64,000 nt of DNA from Coenobita brevimanus (lineage: Eukaryota; Arthropoda; Malacostraca; Decapoda; Coenobitidae), in NCBI GenBank assembly GCA_032717465.1, contig CM064671.1, positions 54,652,491-54,716,490 on the forward strand. Direction: 5' to 3'. How positions within the stretch are numbered: position 1 is the first letter of the stretch; the number at the start of each line of letters is the position of its first letter. The position numbers and the translations under genes are program-made. Below are positions 23,901 through 31,283 of this stretch, piece after piece. The notes below the pieces were generated by a model. It was not told the DNA's origin, did no database searches, and saw only the letters and a list, made by a program, of their open reading frames with translations.

Positions 23901-24682
23901 CTCATTATTATTACCCTTTGGATATTAGGCAATAAATAAAGATATTGGACGGTCTTTCGGACCCTAACCAAATTTTTCATAACTTTTTTCTTCAGCTATT
24001 TCCGTATTCGTATTATCCCTCGTGCTTGAAGTCCCCCTTTTTATCACTTTCTCCTACGCCCTACATTTTGTTTAGGCATAAGGCAGTTTAACTTTCTCTT
24101 TAAAATAACCATATTTGTCAACAAATATTCCTTTCATTAATCTTTTTAATTACCTGTTTTCTTTCAATATGCATTTGTTTAATAATGGGTGTTACACCTT
24201 AATTGGCGCCGCTATTTGACGCATATATTGCAGTCTCTCTCAAGTAGGCTGGCAACCTCACACATCCTCCCCCCTGCTTTCTCCTTCTCTCGCTACCCGT
24301 TCCCTCCTTTCCTTTTGTAGTACTGTTTATCTATTCTTTCTCATACTTTTAACCTCATTCCTTCTTACAAACTTTTAGTGCCATAGGAATTTCTCCCTTA
24401 TCACCTACAGTCCTACTACATGAAAGTGGAAAAAACTGCCATCGGGAAAAGAATAATTGGAAATTTATGGCGAAGGTTACGATATTAGTTATTTAGAATG
24501 AAAGTGTTGGCAAATACGCATTCTTGACGTGATTATCACAGCCACAGCATTTCGCCTTCATAAAACAGAAGGACTATAGGTTTCATGCATTACCTCCTTA
24601 CGTCCAGCATTACTGTGCAGAACGCCATGTATAACACATTAAGGACCACAAGGACAGTACTGGTAGTCATCGTGATTCTCAT
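5582..24682 (-). CDS. Ionotropic receptor IR-1 (seven exons, 3' end not found)
   Basis: Ligand-gated cation channel of the variant ionotropic glutamate receptor family, expected in the plasma membrane of chemosensory neurons. Proposed exons in transcript order: 24682-24602, 21660-21434, 15726-15598, 11080-10894, 10502-10266, 6071-5869, 5719-5582. All junctions are AG/GT and every splice phase agrees (0, 2, 2, 0, 0, 2; the last exon ends at a phase-2 donor). Product order: signal peptide; amino-terminal domain with VVVVSDDPAFLAAF; lobe 1 with NFTFIVIP; FMAKP and a TM1-like segment VSILLVLLVLP; pore-side NTSIRILLAVW with TM3-like SYRGSLIASL, the IR counterpart of the glutamate-receptor SYTANLAAF motif; and lobe 2 with VEDFRRSGSPLF. 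The rest of lobe 2, TM4 and the stop are missing from the window. The ligand is unknown. An N-terminal exon may be missing between exons 1 and 2. Confidence 0.85.
5869..6071 (-). CDS. IR-1 exon 6: pore side and TM3
   Basis: Starts after AAAGATGCAG with TILAMLLSQSV, runs through NTSIRILLAVWLVAAVV to SYRGSLIASLTLPQYPPRPE, the strongest IR signature in the window. Ends ...TVD AG|GTTGGA, phase 2. The acceptor choice is inferred from homology, because the open frame continues upstream to 6308. Confidence 0.85.
6560..6855 (-). pseudogene. RTE-like element 3' end (C-terminal domain, TAGA tail)
   Basis: The minus strand reads NTLRWFGQVERMES, then TKRVYVS and MKWRDGVERYM, the C-terminal domain found after the RT in RTE-type endonuclease/RT proteins. 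It ends in a short ATAGATAG tail (CTATCTA on the plus strand). It lies in the intron between IR-1 exons 5 and 6, with an (AT)n array at its inner end. Confidence 0.75.
6853..6882. repeat. (AT)n microsatellite
   Basis: About 15 AT units at the 5' edge of the RTE-like fragment. Confidence 0.95.
6990..7730. other. Intron sequence, no gene recognised
   Basis: Contains a (CAT)n-like run near 7063-7083 and a GGCCTCGGCCTGGCCTCGGCC block near 7552. No ORF or splice pair that I trust. Confidence 0.35.
7733..7820. repeat. Compound (CT)n-(CA)n microsatellite
   Basis: About 16 CT units followed directly by about 27 CA units. Confidence 0.95.
7830..8470. other. Intron sequence, no gene recognised
   Basis: The reverse-strand ORF at 7980-8306 (108 codons) has a proline/serine-rich composition but no recognisable domain or splice context. 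Confidence 0.3.
8477..8546. repeat. (GA)n microsatellite
   Basis: About 34 GA units; the Arg/Glu-repeat ORFs through it are artefacts. Confidence 0.95.
8985..9030. repeat. (AT)n microsatellite
   Basis: About 22 AT units. Confidence 0.95.
9205..9345. repeat. Retroelement 3' end-like repeat with TATC tail
   Basis: Begins with ATCTATCTATCTATA and continues into a sequence containing GGCTGCTTCCCCCAAGGAAAGG. The layout resembles the TAGA-tailed RTE-like ends elsewhere in the window but the body differs. Classification is uncertain. Confidence 0.35.
9601..9657. repeat. (GT)n microsatellite
   Basis: About 28 GT units. Confidence 0.95.
9712..10070 (-). pseudogene. RTE-like element 3' end with TAGA tail
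   Basis: The minus strand reads VIGSVTRNTVKWFSH, MDSERLTRRVYVSEVE and GRGRPRMRWRDGVERYM, ending in a (TAGA)n tail at 9715-9733 in reverse. It is the same family as 6560-6855, 29337-30052 and 47260-47605. 5'-truncated. Confidence 0.8.
10266..10502 (-). CDS. IR-1 exon 5: lobe 1 end and TM1 region
   Basis: Exactly 79 codons between TTTGACAG and CTG|GTGAGT. Contains LTSQRKAFLTPVYH, DFTAGYTYAFLSF, FMAKPQIVP and the hydrophobic segment VWVSILLVLLVLPAVLSL, which I take as TM1. No stops. Confidence 0.88.
10894..11080 (-). CDS. IR-1 exon 4: ligand-binding lobe 1
   Basis: The acceptor CCCACCCCCACAG is followed by FNGATVVVPATTYKP, the canonical lobe-1 entry. The exon goes on to DYWLLQAISEAMNFTF, matching the IR/GluR helix before the glycosylation-like NFT. 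The donor is GAG|GTAATC, phase 0. 187 bases. Confidence 0.88.
11190..12260 (-). pseudogene. RTE-like reverse transcriptase 3' fragment
   Basis: Two overlapping minus-strand frames carry recognisable retroelement text. One reads HYLGNMLCAGG with NNANFVCGLCKGKH (11.72-11.94 kb), near the end of the RT region. The other reads RRDRLGWFVHEEK and WMRRVRGVNVDGRVARGNPKL (11.29-11.53 kb), the post-RT domain. Frames are broken. It is a different subfamily from the TAGA-tailed copies and lies between IR-1 exons 3 and 4. Confidence 0.65.
12384..12434. repeat. (GT)n microsatellite
   Basis: About 25 GT units. Confidence 0.95.
12440..12965. other. Intron sequence, no gene recognised
   Basis: Nothing recognisable between the (GT)n array and the poly(T) that ends the Jockey-like element. 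Confidence 0.35.
12970..14955 (-). mobile_element. Jockey-like non-LTR retrotransposon, 5'-truncated (family A reference copy)
   Basis: The minus-strand element ends in a poly(A) tail (poly(T) at about 12970-12994 on the plus strand). It carries one long RT frame (13440-14924) and a C-terminal segment continuing in another frame to about 13090 (SLSLFYRYF, LWNCLPLSVFP). One frameshift near 13440 separates them. The 5' end stops near 14955, so the endonuclease domain is absent; the endonuclease of this family is probably the segment at 30.06-30.78 kb. It sits in the intron between IR-1 exons 3 and 4. It is the best-preserved family A copy here and the likely youngest. Confidence 0.85.
13440..14924 (-). 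CDS. Reverse transcriptase of family A retrotransposon
   Basis: 494 codons uninterrupted. RT landmarks in order: QPVPKKGD and NYRPIALT; RQYGFRQGRST; the first catalytic aspartate in ALDISKAFDRVWH; SGVPQGSVLSP; the YADD box in HSYADDSTLHLS; then the LGVSF block and VEYNSHVWGGSP before the frame ends. This is the typical Jockey-group RT, used to copy element RNA at a nicked chromosomal target. The protein ends prematurely at LLNRVG because of a frameshift relative to the C-terminal region, and no endonuclease precedes it, so the copy cannot be autonomous. The start methionine is arbitrary, as the element is truncated just upstream. Confidence 0.88.
   Translation of the reverse strand: MYRAKSVLRTTKNNFIHTKCSQLSNSNSSRSFWHLAKNLSNNFTSSSFPPLFYSDGSVAISSTDKADLFAQTFSSNSTLDDSGAVPPSLLPSDFLMADIKISAVDVFSAITGLSTNKEYGPDGVPPVVLKNCASVLTPCLGKLFRLCLSTCIFPSCWKFALIQPVPKKGDHSQPSNYRPIALTSCISKVFESILNRKILRHLSYHNLLSDRQYGFRQGRSTGDLLTYLSDSWSSSFQDLGESFAIALDISKAFDRVWHKSLISKLPSYGFYPSICAFIASFLSGRSIAAVVDGHRSSPRSMNSGVPQGSVLSPTLFLLFINDLLSCTSNPIHSYADDSTLHLSIRFPQRPSQQLLQETRDEAMAHLMSDLARISDWGKNNMVVFNASKTQFLHLSTRQNLPQVYPLMFNNIQLNPASSLNMLGVSFTWDLSWKDHITSLVKSASKRLGVLSRLRSFFTPAQLLTLYRGFIRPCVEYNSHVWGGSPHTALLNRVG
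15000..15300. other. Intron sequence, no gene recognised
   Basis: Nothing recognisable. Confidence 0.3.
15295..15500 (+). repeat. Possible tRNA-derived SINE with internal poly(T)
   Basis: TGGCCTGGGGGTTAAGGTGG at 15302 resembles a tRNA D-arm/box A with the following CGGTCCGATAG. A poly(T) run at about 15366-15387 follows, then a block containing AAAATGCCACTTAGGG. A similar block (ATAATGCCACTCGGGG) occurs near 47958, so this is at least a dispersed repeat. tRNA origin is a suggestion only. Confidence 0.4.
15598..15726 (-). CDS. IR-1 exon 3: end of amino-terminal domain
   Basis: The acceptor CTCCCTTTTTCAG is near-ideal and the donor is AA|GTAAGG. The product includes LPYGPQGPQVLRVALW and ends PVFPEKYD, the usual lead-in to the ligand-binding lobe. 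Phases match exons 2 and 4. A CG-rich edge and a (GT)n array in transcript sense lie about 40 bases upstream of the acceptor. Confidence 0.82.
15766..15796. repeat. (CA)n microsatellite next to IR-1 exon 3
   Basis: About 15 CA units, preceded by CGCTCGCGCGCG. It lies upstream of the exon 3 acceptor in transcript sense. Confidence 0.95.
16066..16178 (+). pseudogene. RTE-like 3' end fragment with TAGA tail
   Basis: GGCGACATGGAGGCGATTTG is followed by TTAAGGCGACTGGCAATAG and ATAGATAGATAGATGG, then a (GA)n array to about 16190. Plus-strand relative of the 6.6, 9.7, 29.4 and 47.5 kb copies. Confidence 0.75.
16308..16380. repeat. (CA)n microsatellite at 5' edge of CR1-like element
   Basis: About 36 CA units, directly followed by the retroelement sequence from about 16383. 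Confidence 0.95.
17054..17328. mobile_element. hAT-type MITE with 8-bp target duplication
   Basis: Terminal inverted repeats CAGGGACGTACC (left) and GGTACGCCACTG (right; reverse complement CAGTGGCGTACC). Both sides are flanked by ATCTTATA (17046-17053 and 17329-17336). An 8-bp duplication plus CA(G)..TG ends is the hAT signature. 275 bases, GC-rich, no coding capacity, with an internal palindrome around AGGTTCTT / AAGAACCT. It sits inside the endonuclease region of the CR1-like element, and removing it plus one ATCTTATA restores the local reading frame. Confidence 0.9.
18981..20177. mobile_element. 1.2-kb DNA transposon with TTA target duplications
   Basis: Ends CACTGGTTTACAAAAAA...TTTGAGGCAAGCATG and, inverted on the right, CATTGTTTACAAAA...TCTGAGGCAAGCATG. 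The right arm carries an expanded T run. It is flanked by TTA at 18978-18980 and 20178-20180. CACTG-type ends with a 3-bp duplication suggest EnSpm/CACTA; a TTA duplication would also suit Harbinger, so the superfamily is open. It carries the decayed coding region at 19268-19864. Confidence 0.8.
19268..19864 (+). pseudogene. C-terminal part of a transposon-borne protein
   Basis: Single frame with one stop (TAG at 19469-19471, in FIGP*IREVL, probably from CAG). Landmarks: LLPPLHIMFGLMKNFMKAM, AWEAFKVVCHGFPGN, SLKIHFLHSHLNFFPQN, SDEHRERFHQDI and GKWNPSMMGDFCW. I recognise this as a protein family with many near-identical copies in arthropod genomes, usually unnamed. Here it lies inside an element with terminal inverted repeats, so it is probably transposase-derived. 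The N-terminal part is absent. No host function is implied. Confidence 0.7.
20795..20902. repeat. (CA)n microsatellite
   Basis: About 53 CA units with one TA interruption near 20811, immediately downstream of the CR1-like element. Confidence 0.95.
20910..21433. other. Intron sequence, no gene recognised
   Basis: Nothing recognisable between the (CA)n array and IR-1 exon 2. Confidence 0.35.
21434..21660 (-). CDS. IR-1 exon 2: amino-terminal domain
   Basis: Reads LRQLSWCVTVVVVSDDPAF at its start, then AAFAEWSLKGRLLVW. This is the conserved amino-terminal-domain block of decapod IRs. The donor is AG|GTAAGT (phase 2). The acceptor is ATCAG just before CTG CGG; 75 codons plus two bases. Very likely genuine: no stops, strong donor and strong family motif. 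Confidence 0.85.
21661..22235. other. Intron sequence, no gene recognised
   Basis: A CACGCCGCCCTATGTCACG block near 22067 looks like part of a repeat, but I see no second copy in the window. Confidence 0.3.
22742..22972 (-). other. Unidentified 76-codon reverse ORF, probably repeat-derived
   Basis: Balanced composition (LIKSCLDWRPLGMGG, LPEGYAKCGRRGNFH, FKRTLALLTRKRLP), unlike random ORFs nearby. It abuts a family A retrotransposon fragment. I do not recognise a domain. It could be a fragment of another mobile element or a chance ORF. Confidence 0.3.
23030..23545 (-). pseudogene. Jockey-like retrotransposon fragment (family A, 3' end)
   Basis: Near-identical to 13.0-13.5 kb (for example AAATTCAAGATCCGTTCATTT and AGTAATGGTTAACTCTTGC) but with many small indels. 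Only the RT end and 3' region remain. Confidence 0.8.
23600..24590. other. No gene recognised
   Basis: A G-rich stretch (23.6-23.8 kb) followed by AT-rich sequence. The plus-strand Gly/Glu/Trp-rich ORF at 23608-23793 is compositionally biased and not supported. Confidence 0.35.
24602..24682 (-). CDS. IR-1 exon 1: signal peptide
   Basis: Starts at ATG and gives 27 codons ending at a GAC|GTAAGG donor, phase 0. The peptide begins MRITMTTS and continues with a hydrophobic core (VLVVLNVLYMAFC), a typical signal peptide. The phase fits exon 2 at 21660. The competing exons at 45.4 and 41.5 kb also end in phase 0, so this could be one of two alternative starts. Confidence 0.55.
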
Positions 24683-24744
24683 CTCTCCATAGGCTATTGA
24701 AAACAGTGCTTTATGCTCAACTTCAGAATTATGTTCTCATCATG

Positions 24745-25775
24745 GCAATGATAGGCATTCCTAATCTCTTGGAAGCTGATTTTACAAGAGAGGTACTATA
24801 ATGTGTTCTTTCCAAGATAAATCCCTAGAGAATGAAACCCCAAGTATGTTTAAAGATGATGCAGAATTGAACTGCATATTGTTAAAAGATAAAAGGTACT
24901 CCTGTGGAAGACTTTGTTGGGTTGGTAGATGTAAGAACTGAGTTTTCGATGCACTAAAAACAAGAAGATTATTTTTAACCCAATCAGAGATGACCCAAGT
25001 CAGAGATTAGTTGTGTCAAAGCCTTATCCCTTTGTATTCAAGTATTTTTTTTTTTTTTTTTTTTTTTAATGTGTCCGACTCTGGGCAAAGGCTTCAAGGC
25101 CTATATCTCGGGGGCTGTAGCCTATCCCAAGGCCCAGTAGTCCTCCTACACCTCCACATGTCACCACTTCGGCACTAACACCCACCGTCCATATTGAATA
25201 CATGCTAGGGCTGTCTCATACAGGACTGGTGTATTGGTATCTGCTGAGATTGACTTTATCAGACGCGAATGGAAAGGTGAAAGATGAAGTAATCGGCGTA
25301 TGAGTGGATAGGGTTAGATGCACAGCTTAGGTCATTGATGAATAAAAGGAAGAGAGCTGGTTATAGGACAAAGCCCTGAGTAACACCACTATTGATAGTT
25401 CTAGGAGAAGAACGGTGGCCGTCTACAACATCAGCTATAGAACTACCAGCAAGGAAGCTAGAGATTAAGGCACAGATGGGAGGATAGAAACCGGAAGAGA
25501 GTAGTTTGGAAATTAAAGATTAATGCCAGACTCGATCAGAAGCCTTTGAGATGTCAAGCACAATGGCAAAGCTTTCACCAAAGTCCCGAAAGGAGAATGA
25601 CCGGAAGTCTGAAAGGTAGGTGAGATCACCAGTGGATTGTCCCTGTCAGGATCTATACTGACGATCAGAAAGAAGACTGTGATGGAAAAGAGGCTTTAAA
25701 ACTTTTTTTTTGTTAAGAATAGATTCGAAAACTTTTGAAATACAGGATTAAAGCAATGAGCTGGTTGATGGTCGA
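24745..25775 (-). pseudogene. Jockey-like retrotransposon fragment (family A) with a poly(T)-bearing insert
   Basis: Matches 13.58-14.39 kb across the RT (TCTTGGAAGCTGATTTTACA; CGATCAGAAGCCTTTGAGATG). Broken by indels. About 210 bases at 25045-25255 have no counterpart in the reference copy. Confidence 0.8.
25045..25255 (-). mobile_element. SINE-like insertion in family A copy
   Basis: A poly(T) of about 23 bases opens the segment, i.e. a poly(A) tail on the minus strand. About 185 bases of unrelated sequence (with CCGACTCTGGGCAAAGG) follow before family A sequence resumes at CGCGAATGGAAAGG. No clear box A/B or target duplication, so SINE is the best guess. Confidence 0.4.
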
Positions 25776-25779
25776 TTAT

Positions 25780-26690
25780 TATTTAAAGTAAACAATTTAT
25801 CTGGGTGATAAATGTGCTGGATTGTCCTATGATAAATTTAATATGACAAACCAAAGTAAAAATATGGAGATACAAGCTTTCAAAGCCTCTTTCAAAAAGA
25901 GGTTGATGGCAGCGCAAGCCTCGAGTGGCTGTGACGTCATAGGCCGCCAAACCCGGAGAGAAAACACAACTGTGATCGCCAGCTGTGTGATTGTGGTTCT
26001 GCTGATTAGCCAAGCTTTGCTTCGTCATGGCCAAGTCAGCAAATAACCACCATTGGTGCTTTGTTCTACTGTGCAAGAACACAAAGTAGAATCACACTAG
26101 AAAAAGGATTAATCACTTTTTCAAGAGATGAAAACCAGGCAGCTGTAGCGGCGAGCTGAGCGTTGCAAGTATGCCATCACAACTGACAACCGAATTGGCA
26201 CTTTTAAATGGAAAATATTTAAATTTTTATCACCTTATAGGTTCATGCACACCTAATTATCTGAAATCCGGTAAAGAATTTGTGCTTAATGTGATGCTAA
26301 TTAAAAAAAAAAAAGGTTTCAGAACTAAAACATGCTAGAGTTAGCGGATATTTCACCTTCAGATCAACACACATTGCCAGATTTCCATTTTGCATAAATA
26401 TTTATTTAAAACACAAATAAATGTATTTACATTGTTAATCAATATTTACACAAAACAAGTTTGTCAAGGCAAGTTGTCAAGCTATAGTGAAACAATTCTG
26501 GTAACTTTAGAAAATTTTTGTTTAAATCCTGAATCTTTAATAAGAGTCAAACTAAACACAACTTTTTGACAGGATTTCCGATAATTAAGTGTGTATGAAG
26601 CTATATGATGATAAAATTATAATAACCTGATATATACAGCTTGACATAACCTAACAGTCACTTGTCAAGCAAATTCACCCCTAACTTTGG
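25780..26690. other. No gene recognised
   Basis: The two antiparallel ORFs around 25.8-26.08 kb have no splice or family support. The rest is AT-rich. Confidence 0.3.
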
Positions 26691-26695
26691 CTTAA

Positions 26696-27453
26696 CCCGT
26701 CACGTCCCGAGCTATTTTGCACCTCTGACACCCCCCAGTGCTGAGGTATTTTCGAAAACAAAATTTTGGCTAAAACCTCCGCTTTTGGCGAGAAACATCG
26801 AATATTCATAGAGAAATCGCTCACCTGAGGTTTAAAATACTTGATCCAGGTAGCAGTACCTCCTTACCTTACTGGGTTTTCTAGCAGGCTGGCACCAAAG
26901 AAAACGAGTTCTATGGGAGGGTAACTATTTCACACTATTCATAAACGGTATTTATTTATTTACTTGGTATTAATTTATATGTAGTACGAGAGTGTATTGG
27001 TTTTCAAACAGGAATATAGGCTTTATAAGCATTGTTTCACTCACTAACTCATCACCATACCTGACCTTTTTTTGCCACATTACCAGATCATCATTTCTGA
27101 CTGTTTCTTCCTCTGATGCTATGTAAACTTTGTCCTCCACATTGTCATCAATTGAGGAATCATTTTGGCCCTGAATGTCTTTATTGGCCAGGTCACTGGT
27201 AACAGGTGAATTGCCAAGACAATGGCGTGTGGGGGGGGGAGGGGAGGTTATGCAGTGTAAGGCATTGTCCCTGGTTGGCATTTTGTAGGGAAATAGAGGA
27301 AGGTGTCCCGTGTATACGTACGAAAAATCACGTGCGAAAATTGAAAATTGTGCAAATTATGAACCTTGCAATTGCGCAATGTACCAGTACGTCGTCGGGA
27401 CTGGCAAATGCAAAATGTTGCAACGTACCCATACGTCGACGGGACGCGATGGG
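26696..27453. mobile_element. TTAA-flanked non-autonomous element, copy 2 (inverted)
   Basis: TTAA at 26692-26695 and 27454-27457. Begins CCCGTCACGTCCCGAGC and ends CGGGACGCGATGGG. It is the reverse complement of copy 1 in overall order, including the DNVEDKVYIA-encoding block, here on the minus strand. About 758 bases. Confidence 0.8.
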
Positions 27454-27748
27454 TTAAGCCATTGGTAGGGAAGTGAAAATTTTATTCCTCCGATCAGACT
27501 GACTTACTAAAAAGATGTTCAAACATCAGCAGCACATAAGACCAAGAAATCAGATAACCAAATATTCCACAGAGGTCTTGTTGTCCACGGTCAGGCCTAT
27601 ATAGGGGGGAAAGAAATAGAAATATTTCGGTCTTTGTGACATCTTCCATATGTATTCTTGGCCAGTTTCATGGCTATATGCCCATGAAGTCAGGACCTAG
27701 CAATGCTTGTACTGATTCACTTTGTAACTCATTTCATTATGACTTTAA

Positions 27749-28438
27749 CACGCGCCATTCCGGCGACGTGAATTAATGCAGGAACATTGCAAGGTCCCTA
27801 ATTTGCACAATTTTCAATTTTCGCGAGTGATTTCGCGAGTGATTTTTGGCACGTATACACGGGACACCTTCCTCTATGCCTCTACAAGATGCCAAGCAGG
27901 AACAATGCCTTACACCGCATAACCTCCCCCCCCCCTGCACGCCATTGTCTCGGCAATTCACCTGTTACCAGTGATCTGGCCAATAAAGACATTCAGGGCC
28001 AGAGTGCTTCCCCGATCGATGACAATGTGGAGGACAAAGTTTACATAGCATTAGAGGAAGAAACAGTCAGAAATGATGATCAGGTAATGTGGGAAAAAAA
28101 AGGTCATGAATGGTGATGAGTTAGTGAGTGAAACAATGCTTATAATGCCTATATTACTGTTTGAAAACCAATATACTTTTGTACTACATATAAATTTGTA
28201 CTAAGTAAATAAATAAATACTGTTTATGAGTGGATAAAATAGTTACCCTCCCATGGAACTCGTTTTCTTTGGTGCCAACCTGTTAGAAAACCCAGTCAGG
28301 TAAGGAAGTACTCATACCTAAATCGGGTATTTTAAACCTCAGGTGAGCGATTTCTCTGTGAATTTTCGATGTTTCTCACCAAAAGCAAATGTTTGAGCCA
28401 AAAAAAAAAAAGGTCCAAACACGTCGGGCTGGGGCGGG
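27749..28438. mobile_element. TTAA-flanked non-autonomous element, copy 3
   Basis: TTAA at 27745-27748 and 28439-28442. Same orientation and interior as copy 1 (DNVEDKVYIALEEETV reads on the plus strand). Its left terminus is diverged (ACGCGCCATTCCGG), and the right end is GGGGCGGG. About 690 bases. It lies only about 290 bases from copy 2, in opposite orientation. Confidence 0.75.
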
Positions 28439-28844
28439 TTAATCAAATGTTTTCACAAGGTTCGCTGTCACTACTGGTCTCTAAAACCAACAATACTCTT
28501 CACTAAAGCACAAACATAGCATACTCCACCATTATGAGAGCTATCACACTAAGTCCTACATTCCTAGCATGAGAATAACAGCTGAATATCATAGGAATTT
28601 TCCTTTTACTGCAGCGTGATTCCCAGGCATTATTGTTAGTGGCAATCAGCTGTGGCCCTGGTATGGGTTGTGACATCACAGCGAGGGAGCATGTTTCGTG
28701 CGAGATACGATAATCTCCAACTTTGACTGACTTTTTTTTTTTTCATTAATATTACATCGGAGAGAAAAATTAATGATATTCCAAAGATTACGAGGGACCA
28801 TTTTATTACTTTATGTAACTTGCACACGACCGTCAACCAGTCCA

Positions 28845-29336
28845 TTGGGCGAAAGTTAGAGGGACAGGAATGGCCACTTTTCTTTGGGATAGGCTGAATG
28901 AGAGCAAACTTCCAGCAAGAATTAAAAGTACAAGTTGATAGACAAAGATGAAAGGGTTTACCTAGGCTGGATGTAAGCACAGAAGCACTGTTCTTGAGGA
29001 CAATAGAGGGGACCCCATCAGGCCCATATGCCTTGTTAGTATTAAGGCCAGCGATGGCAGAAAATAGGCCTACATCAAATGAAGAAATTTTAAAGTCAGC
29101 CATGAGGAAGTCAAGGGGGGGGGAGGGAAATGGTGGAGGGACTGCACCGGAATCGTCTAAGGTAGAATTGGAGGAGAAAGTCTGAACAAATAATTCTGCT
29201 TTATCAGTAGAAAAAATAGCTACAGAGCCATGAGAGTAGAAGAGAGGAGAGAAGAAACCTGAGGAATGTTGTTAGAAAGGTTTTTGTCAAGGTGCCAGAA
29301 GGAATGGGAAGAATTCGAGTTGAGGAGTTCAGAGCA
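28845..29336 (-). pseudogene. Jockey-like retrotransposon fragment (family A, RT N-terminal part)
   Basis: Corresponds to 14.37-14.86 kb; the minus strand reads TNKAYGPDGVPSIVLKNSAS and WKFALIQPIPKK. It ends abruptly at an inserted RTE-like 3' end at about 29337. Confidence 0.8.
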
Positions 29337-29669
29337 TTTATCTACCTATCTATCTATTGCCAGACACCTTAATCCCATAAGGGGTGGCCACAAACAAATC
29401 GCCTCCATGTCGCCCTGTACCCCCGTCATTTCATTGCCCAGCTCCCAGCTCACCCCCCCCCCATATCATATACCTCTCCACTCCATTCCTCCATCTCATC
29501 CTTGGCCTCCCCCTCCCTCTCCCCCCTCCACCTCACTCACATACTCTCTCCTCGTCAGTCTCTTGCTCTCCATCCTCTCCACATGTCCAAACCAACTCAG
29601 TGTGTTTCTTCTAACACTTTCTATCACATCCATATCCACACCACAATGTTCCTTCATTTCCTCATTTGT

Positions 29670-29706
<37 letters not shown>

Positions 29707-30052
29707 TGACTCCACATGCTCCTCTCAAATAACTCATTACCACTGCTCTTACTCTTGACTTCTGTCCCTCGAACAGGTCTAAGTTTCACTTCCATACATT
29801 AGAGTTGGTATCACAATACTGTCATGTAGCAGTTTTTTTCATTTCCATGCTCACTTATCTGTTTCTTATCACTGCTTTCAAGGAACCACCAACCTTTCTT
29901 CCCTGTTGCACCCTTTCAAGTACTTCGCCCACTAAACTTCCATCCGTACTCATCACACTACCCAAGTACTTAAACCCACTCACATTTTCCATTTTCTCCT
30001 CATCCAGCCTCACTGTACATTCACTGATTTGACTTCTCTCAAAGACCATAAG
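29337..30052 (-). pseudogene. RTE-like element 3' part inserted in family A copy
   Basis: Minus-strand reading: SGFKYLGSVMSTDGS (end of RT) at 29.85-30.05 kb, then a broken section with a (CT)n array at 29671-29702, then SVRRNTLSWFGHVERMESKRLTRREYVSEVE and the TAGA tail. It is the longest of the TAGA-tailed copies. Confidence 0.75.
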
Positions 30053-30054
30053 GA

Positions 30055-30780
30055 AAGAGTAACAGCGTAAGCAGAAGGATTAGTGGTGAGGGAGAGGTCA
30101 AGTACGTTGAAACCCCTCTCCAAGGCAGTCAGCGATATGGGTAGTGTGCTGTACAAGCTGCTCTACAGTAGGTCATTAAGGATAGAAAAGATGTAGACTT
30201 GTTCACCAGGTGGATCAGTGAAAGAAGAGGAGAGCCAAAGGTGGTGGTGAACATTGAAATCTCCTAGAATGAAGATTTCAGAGAAAGGAGAAACTGATAG
30301 GAAGTGTTCCATCTTAAAAGTAAGATAGTCAAACAATTTGTCATAGTCAGCAGAATTAGGCGATCAGTAAACAACACAGAGAATGGGAGGAAAGCCGAAC
30401 CTAGAGTAAAGAGAATTCAGAAGATTCAAGTTCACGAGAACAAGATAAGTTGTTGCATACATATACACAACAGCCTTTTTTTTTTTTTGGCCCTGAAATG
30501 AGTATTGAGGAAGTAGGAAGATACAGAGAAGGGATTGCTATCAATATCCTTAGACAACTGAGTCTCTGTTAGGAAGAGAAGGTGAGTTTTAGAGGAGAAG
30601 AGATGGTGGTCAACAGATGGAAAGTTAGAGAAAAGACTGTGAATGTTGCAGAAATGAAGAAGTGAGGCAGACAGTGGTTACAGAGATCTCACTGGGTCGT
30701 CACTGGGAGAGGGGCAGATAGCGGGGGCTTTCAAGGTTTCCCCCACCCTCCCTGGGGAGTCAGAGACTTGGTTATAAGAC
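30055..30780 (-). pseudogene. Jockey-like endonuclease domain (family A)
   Basis: The minus strand reads VVYRSPNSADYDKLF and FILGDFNVHHHLW, then SLYSTLPISL and FNVLDLSLTT, typical apurinic-like endonuclease motifs of Jockey-group retrotransposons. Frames are interrupted. It probably belongs with the RT fragment at 28.85-29.34 kb as one copy split by the RTE-like insertion, and supplies the endonuclease missing from the 13-15 kb copy. Confidence 0.65.
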
Positions 30781-30784
30781 ACTA

Positions 30785-31280
30785 TTTTTTAATTTTATTT
30801 TTAGAAGGAAGTGTAGTGTGTAATGTGCATGTAGTTTGTTGCTGATAGCTAGAGGAACTTGTACTGGAGAATACTCTGGCCTACTCTCTGTGTGACTGGA
30901 ACACTGAAATAGTTCAGCAAAAGAAGATGGTCAGGATCTCGTACCCATGGCTGATAAAACAGGAGCTCCAGCTCTCCCTGTCATCAGCTTTCCATCCACC
31001 TTGAGAGTGCTGCCCTGCTCAACTTGTGCCACAGTCTATAGTACCCCTGAGGTACAAGTTCTACACATGATAGAATACCTTGTTGCTTAAGATGATTTTA
31101 CATATGATTCAAAACGTGCTCCAGTCACTGGTTCACTGTGTTCATATTGTGTTATAGTTTGCAGTCTCCCAGACAGTTTCAGTCTGTTTACTAATGACGA
31201 TTTTTAATGAAGGCAGTTAATAATGAATGGATGATTTGCTAATAGAATAGAGGGAAATATATAGATTTTTCCTGAGGAAA
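30785..31280. other. No gene recognised
   Basis: Nothing recognisable. Confidence 0.3.
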
Positions 31281-31283
31281 TTT

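Noticed and set aside
29496..29795. Arg/Glu-rich ORF that might be a host gene
   Set aside because: It is the RTE-like C-terminal domain interrupted by a (CT)n array.
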